Source of the DNA: Bacteroidales bacterium
GTDB lineage: Bacteria > Bacteroidota > Bacteroidia > Bacteroidales > UBA932
NCBI GenBank assembly: GCA_017427885.1
Contig: JAFRRW010000017.1
Location: forward strand, 124,001-188,000
DNA: 64,000 nucleotides
Reading direction: 5' to 3'
Position numbers and translations under genes: made by a program
The notes under the pieces: generated by a model
The model's database searches: none
What the model saw: only the letters and a program-made list of their open reading frames with translations
Told to the model about the DNA's origin: nothing
Shown here: positions 35,581 through 45,094 of the stretch, one piece after another
Position numbering within the stretch: the first letter of the stretch is position 1
Layout of the letters: the number at the start of each line of letters is the position of its first letter

Positions 35581-36563
35581 TGGCAATGCTATATCCTCTC
35601 AAGTTCGCCCCTTACCTTAAAACCGTAGTCTGGGGCGGGGAACGTATCGCTCCTTTCAAGGGAATCTCCACCGACCAGGAGAAAATCGGCGAGAGTTGGG
35701 AGCTTTCCGGGGTGAAGGGCCACGAATCCGTGGTCGCCAACGGCGAATTCAAGGGACGGGACATCACCTCCATGATCCGCGAATACGGAGCCTCGCTGGT
35801 TGGAAAACACGTCTTTGAATCGGAAGGGGAAGAGTTTCCCCTTCTGATAAAGTTCATTGACGCGAAAGGAGACCTCTCCATCCAGGTCCACCCCGACGAC
35901 GACCTGGCGATGAAGCGTCACGGCACGAAGGGCAAGACGGAGATGTGGTACGTGGTGGAAGCCGCCCCGGGAGCCAGCCTCTATGCCGGCCTGACAAAGG
36001 AGATTACCCCCGAGGAGTACGAGAAGAAGGTGGCCGACGGCACCATCACGGATGTGCTGGCAAGGCACGACGTGCATCCCGGAGACGTCTTCTTCCTCCC
36101 CGCAGGAAGGATCCACGCCATCTGCAGCGGCTGCTTCCTGGCGGAAATCCAGGAAACTTCGGACATCACTTACAGGATCTTCGATTACAACCGCCCGGGA
36201 CTCGACGGCAAGCCGAGGGAGGTCCACACCGCCCTGGCGAAGGATGCCATCGACTACAAGGTCTATCCCTCCTACCGCACCGAATGGAAGGAGGAGGAGA
36301 ACAAGGAGAACGTCCTGGCCGACTGCAAATTCTTCAAGACCAGCCAGTACAACCTCACCAAGACCTTCGTCGTAGGTAACTTCAAGGAACTTGATTCCTT
36401 CCTCGTGGTCATCTGCACCGAAGGACACGGTTTCATCGAGTGCACCGGACTGGAAGTGCCGGTCCGCGCCGGCGAAACGGTACTCGTCCCCGCGGCCGTC
36501 AGCGGCCTGGCATTCAAGCCCCGCGGCCGTATGAAACTGGTCACGAGCTACGTTCCGAAATAG
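35580..36563 (+). CDS. manA: Mannose-6-phosphate isomerase, class I
   Basis: A 327-residue cupin isomerase. Zinc-site motifs are LSIQVHPDDDLA and GKTEMWYVVEA, with the downstream PAGRIHAICSGCFLAEIQETSD. It converts mannose-6-phosphate to fructose-6-phosphate and so closes the route from GH92-released mannose to glycolysis. Its start overlaps the kinase stop (TAATG). A perfect 19-bp hairpin 21 nt downstream probably ends the operon. Confidence 0.93.
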   Translation: MAMLYPLKFAPYLKTVVWGGERIAPFKGISTDQEKIGESWELSGVKGHESVVANGEFKGRDITSMIREYGASLVGKHVFESEGEEFPLLIKFIDAKGDLSIQVHPDDDLAMKRHGTKGKTEMWYVVEAAPGASLYAGLTKEITPEEYEKKVADGTITDVLARHDVHPGDVFFLPAGRIHAICSGCFLAEIQETSDITYRIFDYNRPGLDGKPREVHTALAKDAIDYKVYPSYRTEWKEEENKENVLADCKFFKTSQYNLTKTFVVGNFKELDSFLVVICTEGHGFIECTGLEVPVRAGETVLVPAAVSGLAFKPRGRMKLVTSYVPK

Positions 36564-36584
36564 GGAAAGGCAAAAGAATAACTC

Positions 36585-36630
36585 AAATTGCGGGAGATGT
36601 CCCAGTTTTAGGGACATCTCCCGCAATTTT
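36585..36630 (+). terminator. Perfect 19-bp hairpin after manA
   Basis: 36585-36603 and 36611-36629 are exact inverse complements around a 7-nt loop (AGTTTTA), followed by TTTT and a later T-run. It is a probable terminator. The right arm with its flank (TAGGGACATCTCCCGCA) recurs as a direct repeat at 36660-36676, which a simple terminator does not explain. Confidence 0.7.
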
Positions 36631-36717
36631 GGTCTATTTTTAAGGTACTCTGACAAATATAGGGACATCTCCCGCAGGAAGTCAAGATTATTTGGCAGAG
36701 ATGAAGACCTTTAACCA

Positions 36718-36793
36718 CCCGGAGGAGACATTCCCATAAGCGAGCATTGCGGCGTCAGCCGTGTATCTGCGAGCGTTGGGAATGTCTCCTCCA
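36718..36793 (+). repeat. Convergent-junction palindromic repeat, copy 5
   Basis: Full single copy with perfect 16-bp arms (36721-36736 and 36777-36792) around the conserved centre (one change, CTGCGAG for CTGGGAG). It lies between manA and the convergent M3 peptidase gene. Confidence 0.9.
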
Positions 36794-36826
36794 GTAGTGT
36801 GAAGCCAGATTAAATGGCCGGAAATG

Positions 36827-38845
36827 TCAGTCGGTAAGTCCGCGGGCGCGGAGCAGGGCGCCGGGGTCGGGATCCTGGCCGCGGAAGGTGCGGTAGAGGG
36901 TCATCGGCTCTTCCGAACCGCCCTTCTCCAGGAAGGTCTGGCGGAACTTCAGGGCCACTTCAGGATTGAACACCCCGTTGCTCTCGAAATACTCGAAGGC
37001 GTCCTTGTCCAGCACCTCAGCCCAGAGATAACTGTAATATCCCGCACTGTAGCCGCTGTTGAAGATATGGTTGAAATAGGTGGTCCTGTACCTCGGGATT
37101 ATCTCCCCGATCAGGCCCATCTCCCTGCATACCCTGTCCTCAAATGCCCGGACGTCGCCCGCAGTTTTCATCGACTCGAGTTCGGCACCGCTCAACTCGT
37201 GCCACTTCATATCCAGGATGGAGGCGGCGCAGAGTTCTCCGGTCATGAATCCCTGATTGAACTTCAGCGAGTTATTGACCTTATCCACGAGGGCGGCAGG
37301 AATCGTCTCGCCGGTCTTGTAATCGTGGGCGTAATGATCAAGGATTCCGGACTGGAAGGCCCAGTTCTCATTGAACTGGCTGAACGTCTCGACGAAGTCG
37401 CGGGTCACCGATGTGCCGCTAACATCCTGATAACGGCATTTGGACAGCAAGCCATGAAGAGCGTGACCGAATTCATGGAAGGCGGTCTGGACATTGTCGA
37501 TTGTCAGAAGGGGAGGATCCTCTGCCGAAGGCTCGGGGAAATTGCACACGTTGACAATGACAGGACGGACGTCCTTCCCCTTGGCATCCACATACTGGTC
37601 ACGGAAATTGTTCATCCAGGCCCCTCCCCTCTTGGTCGGACGGGAGAAGGGGTCGCGGTAGAATATTCCCAGCAGGGACCCGTCGGAATCAGTCACCTTG
37701 AAAGCCTTTACCGACGAATTGTAAACCTCGACCTCCGGTGCAGGTGTCACGTCAATACCATAAACGGTCTTAGCGGCATAGAACACTCCTTTGTAAACGC
37801 TGTCAACCGAGAAATAGGGCTTGGTGAGATTCTCGTCCAGGTCATATTTCATCTTGCGGACCTTAGCGGCATAGTAGAACCAGTCCCAGGGCTCTATCTT
37901 CGATCCGGCTGGCACTGTGATATCCTTGTCCATAAGCGCCTGCATGTCAGCGACTTCCCTGCGAGCCTTCGCCATCGAAGCATCCATTATCTGCTTAAGG
38001 AAGACGTCCACAGTCCCGGGGTCGTGGGCCATCTTATTCTCGAGCAGGAAGGAGGCGGGATTGGGGTAGCCCAGAAGTGCGGCCTTCTCAGCCCTGAGTT
38101 TCATGATTTCAAGGCAGATGGCATTGTTGTCGTATTCGTCTCCGTTGTTGCCTCGGGAAGAATAAGCTCTGAACATAGCTTCCCTCAAATCGCGGTCTTC
38201 GCACTCGGCCATCACGTCGGGATATTCGGATACCGTCACCCCAAACTTTTCCTTGAAAGCATTGTTCTCCGCAAGGAGATTGTTCCCGAAGGCGATTGAA
38301 AGGGCAGCAAGCCTCGTGTTTATTTCCTTGAATCTCTCCCTGGCAGCACCCTCGAGGCCGACTCCGTTCCTTACGAACGTTTCGTAGAGTTTCTTCACCA
38401 CCATCTGCTGCTCCCTGTCAAGGCTTTCCCTCCCGTCATACACCTTCTTGACCCTGGCGAAAAAATCCGGATCCATGAATATCTCGTCGCTTGCAGCGGT
38501 GAGTTCGGGACTTATTTCCTCCTCCATATCCCTCATCGCATCGGAAGCGTCCGACTCGACAAGGTTGAAGAACACGCCGGATACCCTTGCCAGCAGTTCT
38601 CCGGAAAGTTCATAGGGCGCGATGGTATTTTCAAAAGTCGGTTCTTCAGGGTTCGCCACTATGGTGCGGATTTCCTCCCTCCTCTGTTCTATACCCTTTC
38701 GGATCGCGGGGAGATAGTCGGCTTCGGAAATCTTACTGAAAGGAGCGGTCCCGAAAGGGGTTTTCCAACCGGAGCCGAAGGGATTCCGGTTACAAGCGGT
38801 CAGTGCCATCATAGCAAGCGCCAAGACGCATATTTTACGTAACAT
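36827..38845 (-). CDS. dcp: M3-family metallopeptidase lipoprotein (Dcp-like)
   Basis: A 672-residue peptidyl-dipeptidase-type enzyme. The zinc site is HEFGH (about residue 456) in FHEFGHALHGLLS, with the third ligand in DFVETFSQFNENW. It starts with a lipoprotein signal (MLRKICVLALAMMALTAC, Cys18), so it acts in the envelope on short peptides. It follows the DUF5689 lipoprotein gene by 6 nt and is the last gene of the long minus-strand operon. That suggests peptide processing alongside nucleic-acid capture, or simple read-through. Confidence 0.9.
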   Translation of the reverse strand: MLRKICVLALAMMALTACNRNPFGSGWKTPFGTAPFSKISEADYLPAIRKGIEQRREEIRTIVANPEEPTFENTIAPYELSGELLARVSGVFFNLVESDASDAMRDMEEEISPELTAASDEIFMDPDFFARVKKVYDGRESLDREQQMVVKKLYETFVRNGVGLEGAARERFKEINTRLAALSIAFGNNLLAENNAFKEKFGVTVSEYPDVMAECEDRDLREAMFRAYSSRGNNGDEYDNNAICLEIMKLRAEKAALLGYPNPASFLLENKMAHDPGTVDVFLKQIMDASMAKARREVADMQALMDKDITVPAGSKIEPWDWFYYAAKVRKMKYDLDENLTKPYFSVDSVYKGVFYAAKTVYGIDVTPAPEVEVYNSSVKAFKVTDSDGSLLGIFYRDPFSRPTKRGGAWMNNFRDQYVDAKGKDVRPVIVNVCNFPEPSAEDPPLLTIDNVQTAFHEFGHALHGLLSKCRYQDVSGTSVTRDFVETFSQFNENWAFQSGILDHYAHDYKTGETIPAALVDKVNNSLKFNQGFMTGELCAASILDMKWHELSGAELESMKTAGDVRAFEDRVCREMGLIGEIIPRYRTTYFNHIFNSGYSAGYYSYLWAEVLDKDAFEYFESNGVFNPEVALKFRQTFLEKGGSEEPMTLYRTFRGQDPDPGALLRARGLTD

Positions 38846-38851
38846 CGCTTA

Positions 38852-39889
38852 TCAGTTTACAGTCACTCCATCCTCGTCGAGAAGGGTGAACTGGGCTGCG
38901 CCCTGGTAGTTGGTCAGAATGCCGGTCACGTCGATCGTCTTCTCTCCGCTGAGAACGGCGGCATCGATCTCCTTGTCGGCAAAACGGGAATAACCGCTCG
39001 TCCTGATCTGGACTTGCGTCCCGCCCATCAGGAAATACTGGCTGACGGTGACGGGAGAGGCGTTCCTTTGGAGTTCTTCCTTCAGATCGGGGTCGCTGAC
39101 CTTGCGGGCGTCGTCCGCCGACGTAGCCCTGTCGAAACTGCCCATCATTAGATTGTCGGTGAAGCCGACCTTGGACATCGCCCAGGTCTTCACCCCATAG
39201 GTCTCGTCAGAAAGGAAAATGCGGTTGGATGACTCCTTGGTATCCTTGCTCGGATCAATATAGAGGAGAGCGAAAATCTCATCTCCGTATCTCAGGCCCT
39301 TCAGGGTGACATACCGGCCGAGAAGGTCGGAACTGAAGCCCTCGGCCACGCTCTCCTTCACCTCATCCTCTGTGACTTCCTGGGGTGCGAGCGGTTCGGC
39401 GGCGGCCCCCTTGAACACGTGTGAGGTGATCAGATAGTCGGAAAGCATATACGCGGTCTCATAGGTGCCGGAGGCGTCCTCGAGCCCGAGCTGGAGCATC
39501 CCGTTGTAGTTGCCGATGGTGAGTCCCATGCATTTCACATAAATCCACTGTCCAGGCCTGTAGTCGTTATAGAGGGCCGTCCTTCCTAGCTTCAGCTCGA
39601 TCGCGCCCGTCTCGTCCTGGATGTAGAGGCTGCGGTAGACGTTGCCGGCGCGGTCGTCGGAAGTGACCTGGCTGCCGATGACATAGTCTTCCTCTATGTG
39701 TACCGGGGTCCCGTCGTGCTTGTACAGCGCCTTCAGTTCACTGATGGTGAGGTTGGGGTACAGCGTGACGGCGGAGATGGTGCCGGGATCGTCATACTTG
39801 AGAGTCCATACCGGATCCCACTCGTCGGTGCAGGAGAGCAGGAACAGGGCCGCAGCCGCAGACAGAACTATGCTATATATCTTTTTCAT
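38852..39889 (-). CDS. DUF5689 OB-fold lipoprotein
   Basis: A 345-residue lipoprotein (MKKIYSIVLSAAAALFLLSC, Cys20; acidic residues follow as TDEWD). The region LTISELKALYKHDGTPVHIEEDYVIGSQVTSDDRAGNVYRSLYIQDETG is the DUF5689/YhcR-type OB fold. A second, similar half ends with VTGILTNYQGAAQFTLLDEDG. OB folds of this type accompany nucleases such as YhcR. It lies 3 nt after a TonB-dependent receptor gene, the SusD-like position, so it may be a surface binding protein partnered with that receptor. Function is inferred from domain and place. Confidence 0.78.
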   Translation of the reverse strand: MKKIYSIVLSAAAALFLLSCTDEWDPVWTLKYDDPGTISAVTLYPNLTISELKALYKHDGTPVHIEEDYVIGSQVTSDDRAGNVYRSLYIQDETGAIELKLGRTALYNDYRPGQWIYVKCMGLTIGNYNGMLQLGLEDASGTYETAYMLSDYLITSHVFKGAAAEPLAPQEVTEDEVKESVAEGFSSDLLGRYVTLKGLRYGDEIFALLYIDPSKDTKESSNRIFLSDETYGVKTWAMSKVGFTDNLMMGSFDRATSADDARKVSDPDLKEELQRNASPVTVSQYFLMGGTQVQIRTSGYSRFADKEIDAAVLSGEKTIDVTGILTNYQGAAQFTLLDEDGVTVN

Positions 39890-39892
39890 AAC

Positions 39893-42832
39893 TTAGAATC
39901 TGAAATAAAGGTTCATCATATAGTTTGCACCCGGCATATAGAAATACTTGGAATCGAAGCGGTAGTACCTCTCCCTGAGACGGGTGTCGTCGATGATGCG
40001 GGTCTGCTCGTAACCGCCGGTCTTAACCCACTTGTTGTTGAGGAGGTTGCGCCCCTGGAGGGAGAAACCGATCTGGTATTTGCGCTGGATGTACCAGCTC
40101 TTGCCCACGCTCACGTTCAGCAGCCACTGGGGATCGAATTCCTCCTGGGAGGCCATGTAGTCGATCTCCAGGGGAGTGATGGTCGCGTCAGGCCCCGCGG
40201 TCGCCATATCGGTACGGTAGAGGGGGTTCATGTCCAGATAGGAATGCGCGAGATAGTCGATGTCGGCGTCGATGAACCAGTAGTTGTAGTTCCAGGCGAG
40301 ACCCAGGCTGGCGGCCAGCTGGGGAGTGCCGGGAACGTAGTGCTTCTTGATGTGGTCCAGGATGTAGGACCCGTCGGCGTTCGTGGCGTAATTGCCTTCG
40401 GCGTCGTGCTTGTACACGGGATGGCTCTTCCAATAGGGAACGAGCACGTTGTTCTGGACTATCGAGGCGCTGTTGTCGATGGTCTGCGTCATCCTGGGGT
40501 TGGACGTATAGATATATTCACCCCAGGCGAGGACTCCCTGCAAGGCAAGGTTGGGGATCGGAGTGGGGACCTTGAATCCCAGCTCTATGCCCATATGCCT
40601 CTGGTCTATCCCGCTCATCGCGAAATTGGTGAAGGAGTTCTGGGAGTCGTCGTAGGCGTTCATCACGTCGCTCTGGTCCTTGATGGTCGTGTAGAACCCG
40701 GTGAGGCGGAGATTCCATCCGTTGTTGTTAAGGACGTAGCTCAAGTCGGATGTGAAAGTCTTCGCGTTCTTGAGGTTCGGGGTGATGGAATTCCTGGTCC
40801 TTGGAGATATGAAACTCTGGCTGAAGGTGGGGGCGTCGCTGAACCAGCCCACGTTGCCGATGAAGGCGTGGCCGCCGCCGAGGACATATTTGAGGTTGGC
40901 CTTGGCTCCTCCGTTGAAGAATGTCAGCCTCTTGGACTTGCCGTAAGAGGTGATGGGCTCGTCGTTGTAGTCGTAGGAAGTGATGAAGTAGCCATCCCAG
41001 GAAATAGGGGACCCGTCGTCATTCACCCCCGGGAAGAGGCCCTTTCTCATAAGGCCTTCCCTCCAGAAGGTTGTGAAGCCCAGGCGGCCGGCTATCGTAC
41101 CCTCGAAACCGCCCACGGTGAACCTGCCGGAAAGCCAGGAGGAATAGTTGTGGACGTGGGCGTAGTAATCATAACCGTATTTGTCGCCCTTGTAGACCTT
41201 CCTGGGATATCCGTGCCTCATATAGTATTCCAGGTCATTCTGGACCATATAAGGCATCGAAGCGTATTCCCTCTCGGCGAACTGGTCGATATCCACGTAG
41301 TAATCACCACCCAGAAGATCGTTGAGGACGGTGAAATACTCGGTGCGGTTCAGTTTCGCCCCGGCTCCTCCGCTGAGGGTGAAGAACTTTTCCACCCTCC
41401 ATTTGAAGTTGGTTCCCAGGTTGAGGTCCTTCTGGTCGGTGCGCCTTTCCTGGATGACGTACTTGGACCTGTAGGCTCCGTCCACGAGGTTGTTCTCGTT
41501 GACGTCGTACAGGCGGTCCCAGTTGACGTGGGCCACGTCGGCCTTCTTGTTCTCCCAGGCTTCCTTCGCCCAGGCGTAGCCGATGGTGTTGACGCGGTCG
41601 TAGTCGGCGTTCTCGATCCAGTAATAACTGGGGAGGTTCCTGTAATAGTCGGGCCTGGGATCGTAGGCGTCGTACCAGTCGAGGGCCGTGTATCCGTTCT
41701 TTCCGAAACGATAGAGGACGGTGGCGGAAGCGCTCAGGTCTTCGTTGGGGGTGTGGTCGTACTTGAGGAAGACGATAGGCTCGTGGGTGATTCGGACGCG
41801 GGTATTGCGGACCTTTCCGCCCTGGTAGCCCCAGTTGGAGTTGTACATGTTGTCTCCCATCAGGTCATACACCTCCTGGGTGGAGGCATTCTGGGCTCCC
41901 CTGCTGCCCGGTGCGGCCATGACTGAAAGGGTGAGGCGGTTGACCGGGTCGAACTGCTTGCTCACCGAGCCGAAGTATCCGAACAAACGGTAGTACACTC
42001 CCCTGATCCAGTCGTTGCCACCCAGTCGTGCGGAAACGTTGAAGGCATAGGACCAGCCGTTGTCAAGGACGCCGGAACCGTATGACAGCATCAGGCGGAG
42101 CCTGTAGAGGGAGCTGTTCGTGAGGATGCTTCCCCTGAGTCCCGTCCTGAACGAACGGGCGTCCGCGGCGATGTTGGTGAGTCCGTTGTAACCTCCTGTT
42201 CCGTAGTCCGAAATCTCGCTGCCGGTGACCGAATCCTTGCTGCGGGTCGCCTCGTTAAGGCCGCTCCAAAGGGAATAGGGAGTGTATCCGGTGATGGCGT
42301 CGTTCATCTTGATGCCTGCCACATACACCTCCTGGGACTCGCTGGAATAACCGCGGGCGCGGAAACGGAACGAACTGAAATTGTAACCCGCCATGTTGTT
42401 GAACACGTCGTTCTGGCCGAACAGGATGGTAGGGGCGTCGTGATAGCCCGTATCCGCCATGTCGAAATCGGCGAAACTGGCGTCATCCACCTCGACCACG
42501 TTGGTGACGTGGGTCATCGACACGTTGAACATGTTCTTGACATAGCCGTCGTTGACGGTGACGTTCACCCTCGTATCGAGGTAGTCCGTGGCAGCCACGA
42601 CCATATCGTACATTCCGTCTTCGAGCCCCTCCACCAGGAAGGCTCCCGAAACGTCCGATTGTGTGGACGCCACTTCGGTAGCCCCCTGAAGGAGGATGAT
42701 TGTGGCCTGTTCGATGGGAGTCCTGTCGGAACGGTCGACCACGGTTCCCTTCACGCCGCCAGTGGGAATCTGGGCGGAAAGGGCGACTGAGACCGCCGTC
42801 GCGGCAAAGGCCAAAAGGATTTTCCTGAGCAT
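39893..42832 (-). CDS. TonB-dependent receptor with carboxypeptidase-like domain
   Basis: A 979-residue outer-membrane protein. It has a Sec signal (MLRKILLAFAATAVSVALSA), a CarboxypepD_reg-like domain (about residues 25-110: GGVKGTVVDRSDRTPIEQATI), a plug-like region to about residue 220, and a long beta-barrel ending in an aromatic C-terminus (NLYFRF) for BAM-dependent insertion. It should import a bound nutrient using TonB energy. The next gene encodes a DUF5689 lipoprotein and the two upstream genes encode nucleases, so a nucleotide-type cargo is suggested. Confidence 0.88.
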   Translation of the reverse strand: MLRKILLAFAATAVSVALSAQIPTGGVKGTVVDRSDRTPIEQATIILLQGATEVASTQSDVSGAFLVEGLEDGMYDMVVAATDYLDTRVNVTVNDGYVKNMFNVSMTHVTNVVEVDDASFADFDMADTGYHDAPTILFGQNDVFNNMAGYNFSSFRFRARGYSSESQEVYVAGIKMNDAITGYTPYSLWSGLNEATRSKDSVTGSEISDYGTGGYNGLTNIAADARSFRTGLRGSILTNSSLYRLRLMLSYGSGVLDNGWSYAFNVSARLGGNDWIRGVYYRLFGYFGSVSKQFDPVNRLTLSVMAAPGSRGAQNASTQEVYDLMGDNMYNSNWGYQGGKVRNTRVRITHEPIVFLKYDHTPNEDLSASATVLYRFGKNGYTALDWYDAYDPRPDYYRNLPSYYWIENADYDRVNTIGYAWAKEAWENKKADVAHVNWDRLYDVNENNLVDGAYRSKYVIQERRTDQKDLNLGTNFKWRVEKFFTLSGGAGAKLNRTEYFTVLNDLLGGDYYVDIDQFAEREYASMPYMVQNDLEYYMRHGYPRKVYKGDKYGYDYYAHVHNYSSWLSGRFTVGGFEGTIAGRLGFTTFWREGLMRKGLFPGVNDDGSPISWDGYFITSYDYNDEPITSYGKSKRLTFFNGGAKANLKYVLGGGHAFIGNVGWFSDAPTFSQSFISPRTRNSITPNLKNAKTFTSDLSYVLNNNGWNLRLTGFYTTIKDQSDVMNAYDDSQNSFTNFAMSGIDQRHMGIELGFKVPTPIPNLALQGVLAWGEYIYTSNPRMTQTIDNSASIVQNNVLVPYWKSHPVYKHDAEGNYATNADGSYILDHIKKHYVPGTPQLAASLGLAWNYNYWFIDADIDYLAHSYLDMNPLYRTDMATAGPDATITPLEIDYMASQEEFDPQWLLNVSVGKSWYIQRKYQIGFSLQGRNLLNNKWVKTGGYEQTRIIDDTRLRERYYRFDSKYFYMPGANYMMNLYFRF

Positions 42833-42838
42833 ATCTTA

Positions 42839-43909
42839 TTACTTGTTACTTACAACTATATATGTGGGATAATGGTCGCTGTACCCCTCGACACCGGTGT
42901 CCGCGAGAGTCCTCTTGGGGGTACCCTTGTACTGCCCTCCCTGATGGGTCATGAACGGCTGCTGGAAGATGCGGGCATAGTATTTTTTCTTGACTATGGG
43001 CATGATCGCGAGCGTTCCCTTCGGAGGGTTGCAGAGGTTGGAGTTCACTATGATGATGTCGAAGATGCACCAGGCGCCCCTGTAAGCGAGGGAGCCGTAA
43101 CCCGCCTTGAACATCGAGAGGAAGGGGGAGAAGAAATTCTCCGGTCCTACGTCGGCGATGTTCTCCCTGGCATTTACGTACTTCGTCATGCTGGCATCGG
43201 TGGGGTTGTCGTTCATGTCACCCATCGCGACTATCTTGATGCCGGGGAATTCCTGCATCAGTTCCATCGAGCGCCGATAGATGATTTCCCCTCCGCGGTC
43301 GCGCAGGGAACCGCTCTTGGCACCCAGCCTTGAAGGAAGATGGGCCACGAAGAAGGCGAACATCTCGCCGTCGAGAAGGCCGCGGACCATCAGGATGTCC
43401 CTGGTGCGGAAATACTCCTTCTCCTCGGCCGTCATTCCGAAATCGATGTCGGTTCCCTCGAAGGTGAAGGGTATGGACTGGCTCTCGATGACCTTGAAAT
43501 GCTCCGGCCTGTAGAGGAGGGCCACGTCGACGCCTCGCCTGTCCGGACCGTCGTAATGGACAATCTGGAAGTTCGCGGATGCTATCTCCGGCTGGTTCAC
43601 GAGGTCTTCGAGGACGTGCCTGTTCTCTATCTCACTCACTCCGAGGACGGAATGGAAGGCCTTGTTCTCTTCGGCCATCGCACGGATGACAGTGGCCATG
43701 TTGTGGAGTTTCTTGATGTATTTCACCTCGGTCCACTCGTTAGCTCCGTCAGGGAGATACTCCATGTCGTTCTTCCCGTCGTCGTGATAGGTGTCGAAGA
43801 GGTTCTCAAGGTTGTAGAATCCGATGATGTAACTCCTGGCGGGTTTGTCGGCGAATACCGACGGGGCCGCCACAAGGAGGATCAGGATTGTGTATATGAA
43901 TCTTTTCAT
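42839..43909 (-). CDS. Exported endonuclease/exonuclease/phosphatase family protein
   Basis: A 356-residue protein with a Sec signal (MKRFIYTILILLVAAPSVFA) and the EEP fold. It has YNLENLFDT at the first strand, SEIENRHVL (metal-binding Glu), AHLPSR, GDMNDNP (catalytic Asp/Asn) and the C-terminal SDHYP (catalytic His). The pattern fits bacterial secreted nucleases or phosphodiesterases of this superfamily. I chose the ATG at 43909 because it begins the signal peptide. It lies between the NUC1 nuclease gene and a TonB receptor gene with gaps of 24 and 6 nt. Confidence 0.88.
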   Translation of the reverse strand: MKRFIYTILILLVAAPSVFADKPARSYIIGFYNLENLFDTYHDDGKNDMEYLPDGANEWTEVKYIKKLHNMATVIRAMAEENKAFHSVLGVSEIENRHVLEDLVNQPEIASANFQIVHYDGPDRRGVDVALLYRPEHFKVIESQSIPFTFEGTDIDFGMTAEEKEYFRTRDILMVRGLLDGEMFAFFVAHLPSRLGAKSGSLRDRGGEIIYRRSMELMQEFPGIKIVAMGDMNDNPTDASMTKYVNARENIADVGPENFFSPFLSMFKAGYGSLAYRGAWCIFDIIIVNSNLCNPPKGTLAIMPIVKKKYYARIFQQPFMTHQGGQYKGTPKRTLADTGVEGYSDHYPTYIVVSNK

Positions 43910-43933
43910 ATCTGAAACTTTTGTCATCTTATA

Positions 43934-45082
43934 TCATAGTCCCCACCACGAAACCGTCTTGGGATCCTGGGCTTCGACCTTTGCGGCCGTCGTCTGGTCC
44001 AGGACTGTCTCCAGGTTGGGGAAAAAGTCCATGCCGAGTTTCGCCTCGAGGGCGTCCACGGACATCACCTGTGCGGTGGCCGTGGAAGAGTGATTGAAAT
44101 ACACGGCTCCCGCCATATAGCCGCCGTAGCCGAGAGAACTCGAAGAGGCATAGCGCAGGAAAGCCTTGTAATAACCCGTAGGTATGGTAACCTCCTTTCC
44201 ATCATTGTCGTGCGCTTTCTTTGTGCTTCCCTCCACCACGCATCCGGTCACCACATAAAGGGTGTCTGAAGCCTTCGCCCAGGAGCGGACCTTGTTCTCA
44301 AAGTCAGCCCATTTCCCACCATTGAGAGTGTGGTCCTGGGGCGTCATGTTGGTAAAGTAGAAAGTCGCACTGTTCGCCGCATAATTGGCAAGCCTGTCCG
44401 CGGAAGGTATCTGGTGACCGCGGGAATACGTACTGCTCTCCTTCCACGCTTTATAAAGGTTGGCCTGTTTGTCGGCGGGAAGTAACGGATCGTAAGCCCA
44501 GGCGTCGGAGCGTCCGGTGCCGGACAAATGGGATTTAACGAGCGGATAGGCCACCCACAGGGAAACCAGGTCGGAATAACTGTAATAGAAGGAATAGTTC
44601 CTCTCGGTCTTTCCGCCGATCGTCATCTTGTGGTGGAAGAAGCCGTATCCATCCATCGGAGTCATCGCCGGAAGCTCGAGCCACGAAGCGGCGACGACGG
44701 CTTTCCCCCCGCTCTGGGTAAAGATGCAGGAGGAACTCTTCCCTCCGGAAGATAGGGTGATGGTAACGGTACGGTCGTCCGCGGAGGCGTTCGTTTCGTA
44801 GGAAAGGATCACGTTGGTAAGGGGCCCTTTACCGCTGGAAGGAGAGACCTTGGCCCACGGCTGGACGCCAGAGGCGAACGAAAGGGTTAAGGTCCAGGAT
44901 CCGGAAGCGGACACCTTGACGAACTGGCTGCCCTTTTCCGGACCGACCAGAGGCTTGGCCACGGTCAGTTCGGGAGCGGTCAGGGGGTCGTCGCCGGAGC
45001 CGGAGGCGCCTCCCCCGCACGAAGTCGTGAGGAGGGAAAGCGCCGCCCAGACAAGGACGATTATGTCCGCAAACCTTTTCAA
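43934..45082 (-). CDS. BACON-domain lipoprotein with DNA/RNA non-specific endonuclease (NUC1) domain
   Basis: A 382-residue lipoprotein (lipobox TTSC, Cys22) with a Gly/Ser linker, a BACON domain (about residues 37-125, ending CIFTQSGGK) and a C-terminal NUC1 domain. The catalytic segment is YSRGHQIPSADR with His223; Ser replaces the Asp of the classic DRGH motif. The metal-site segment is TNMTPQDHTLNGGKWADFE with Asn254. NUC1 enzymes cut DNA and RNA without sequence preference. Lipid anchoring suggests an envelope- or surface-bound nuclease that breaks extracellular nucleic acid, fitting the TonB receptors around it. Confidence 0.88.
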   Translation of the reverse strand: MKRFADIIVLVWAALSLLTTSCGGGASGSGDDPLTAPELTVAKPLVGPEKGSQFVKVSASGSWTLTLSFASGVQPWAKVSPSSGKGPLTNVILSYETNASADDRTVTITLSSGGKSSSCIFTQSGGKAVVAASWLELPAMTPMDGYGFFHHKMTIGGKTERNYSFYYSYSDLVSLWVAYPLVKSHLSGTGRSDAWAYDPLLPADKQANLYKAWKESSTYSRGHQIPSADRLANYAANSATFYFTNMTPQDHTLNGGKWADFENKVRSWAKASDTLYVVTGCVVEGSTKKAHDNDGKEVTIPTGYYKAFLRYASSSSLGYGGYMAGAVYFNHSSTATAQVMSVDALEAKLGMDFFPNLETVLDQTTAAKVEAQDPKTVSWWGL

Positions 45083-45094
45083 ACCTTCAGATCC

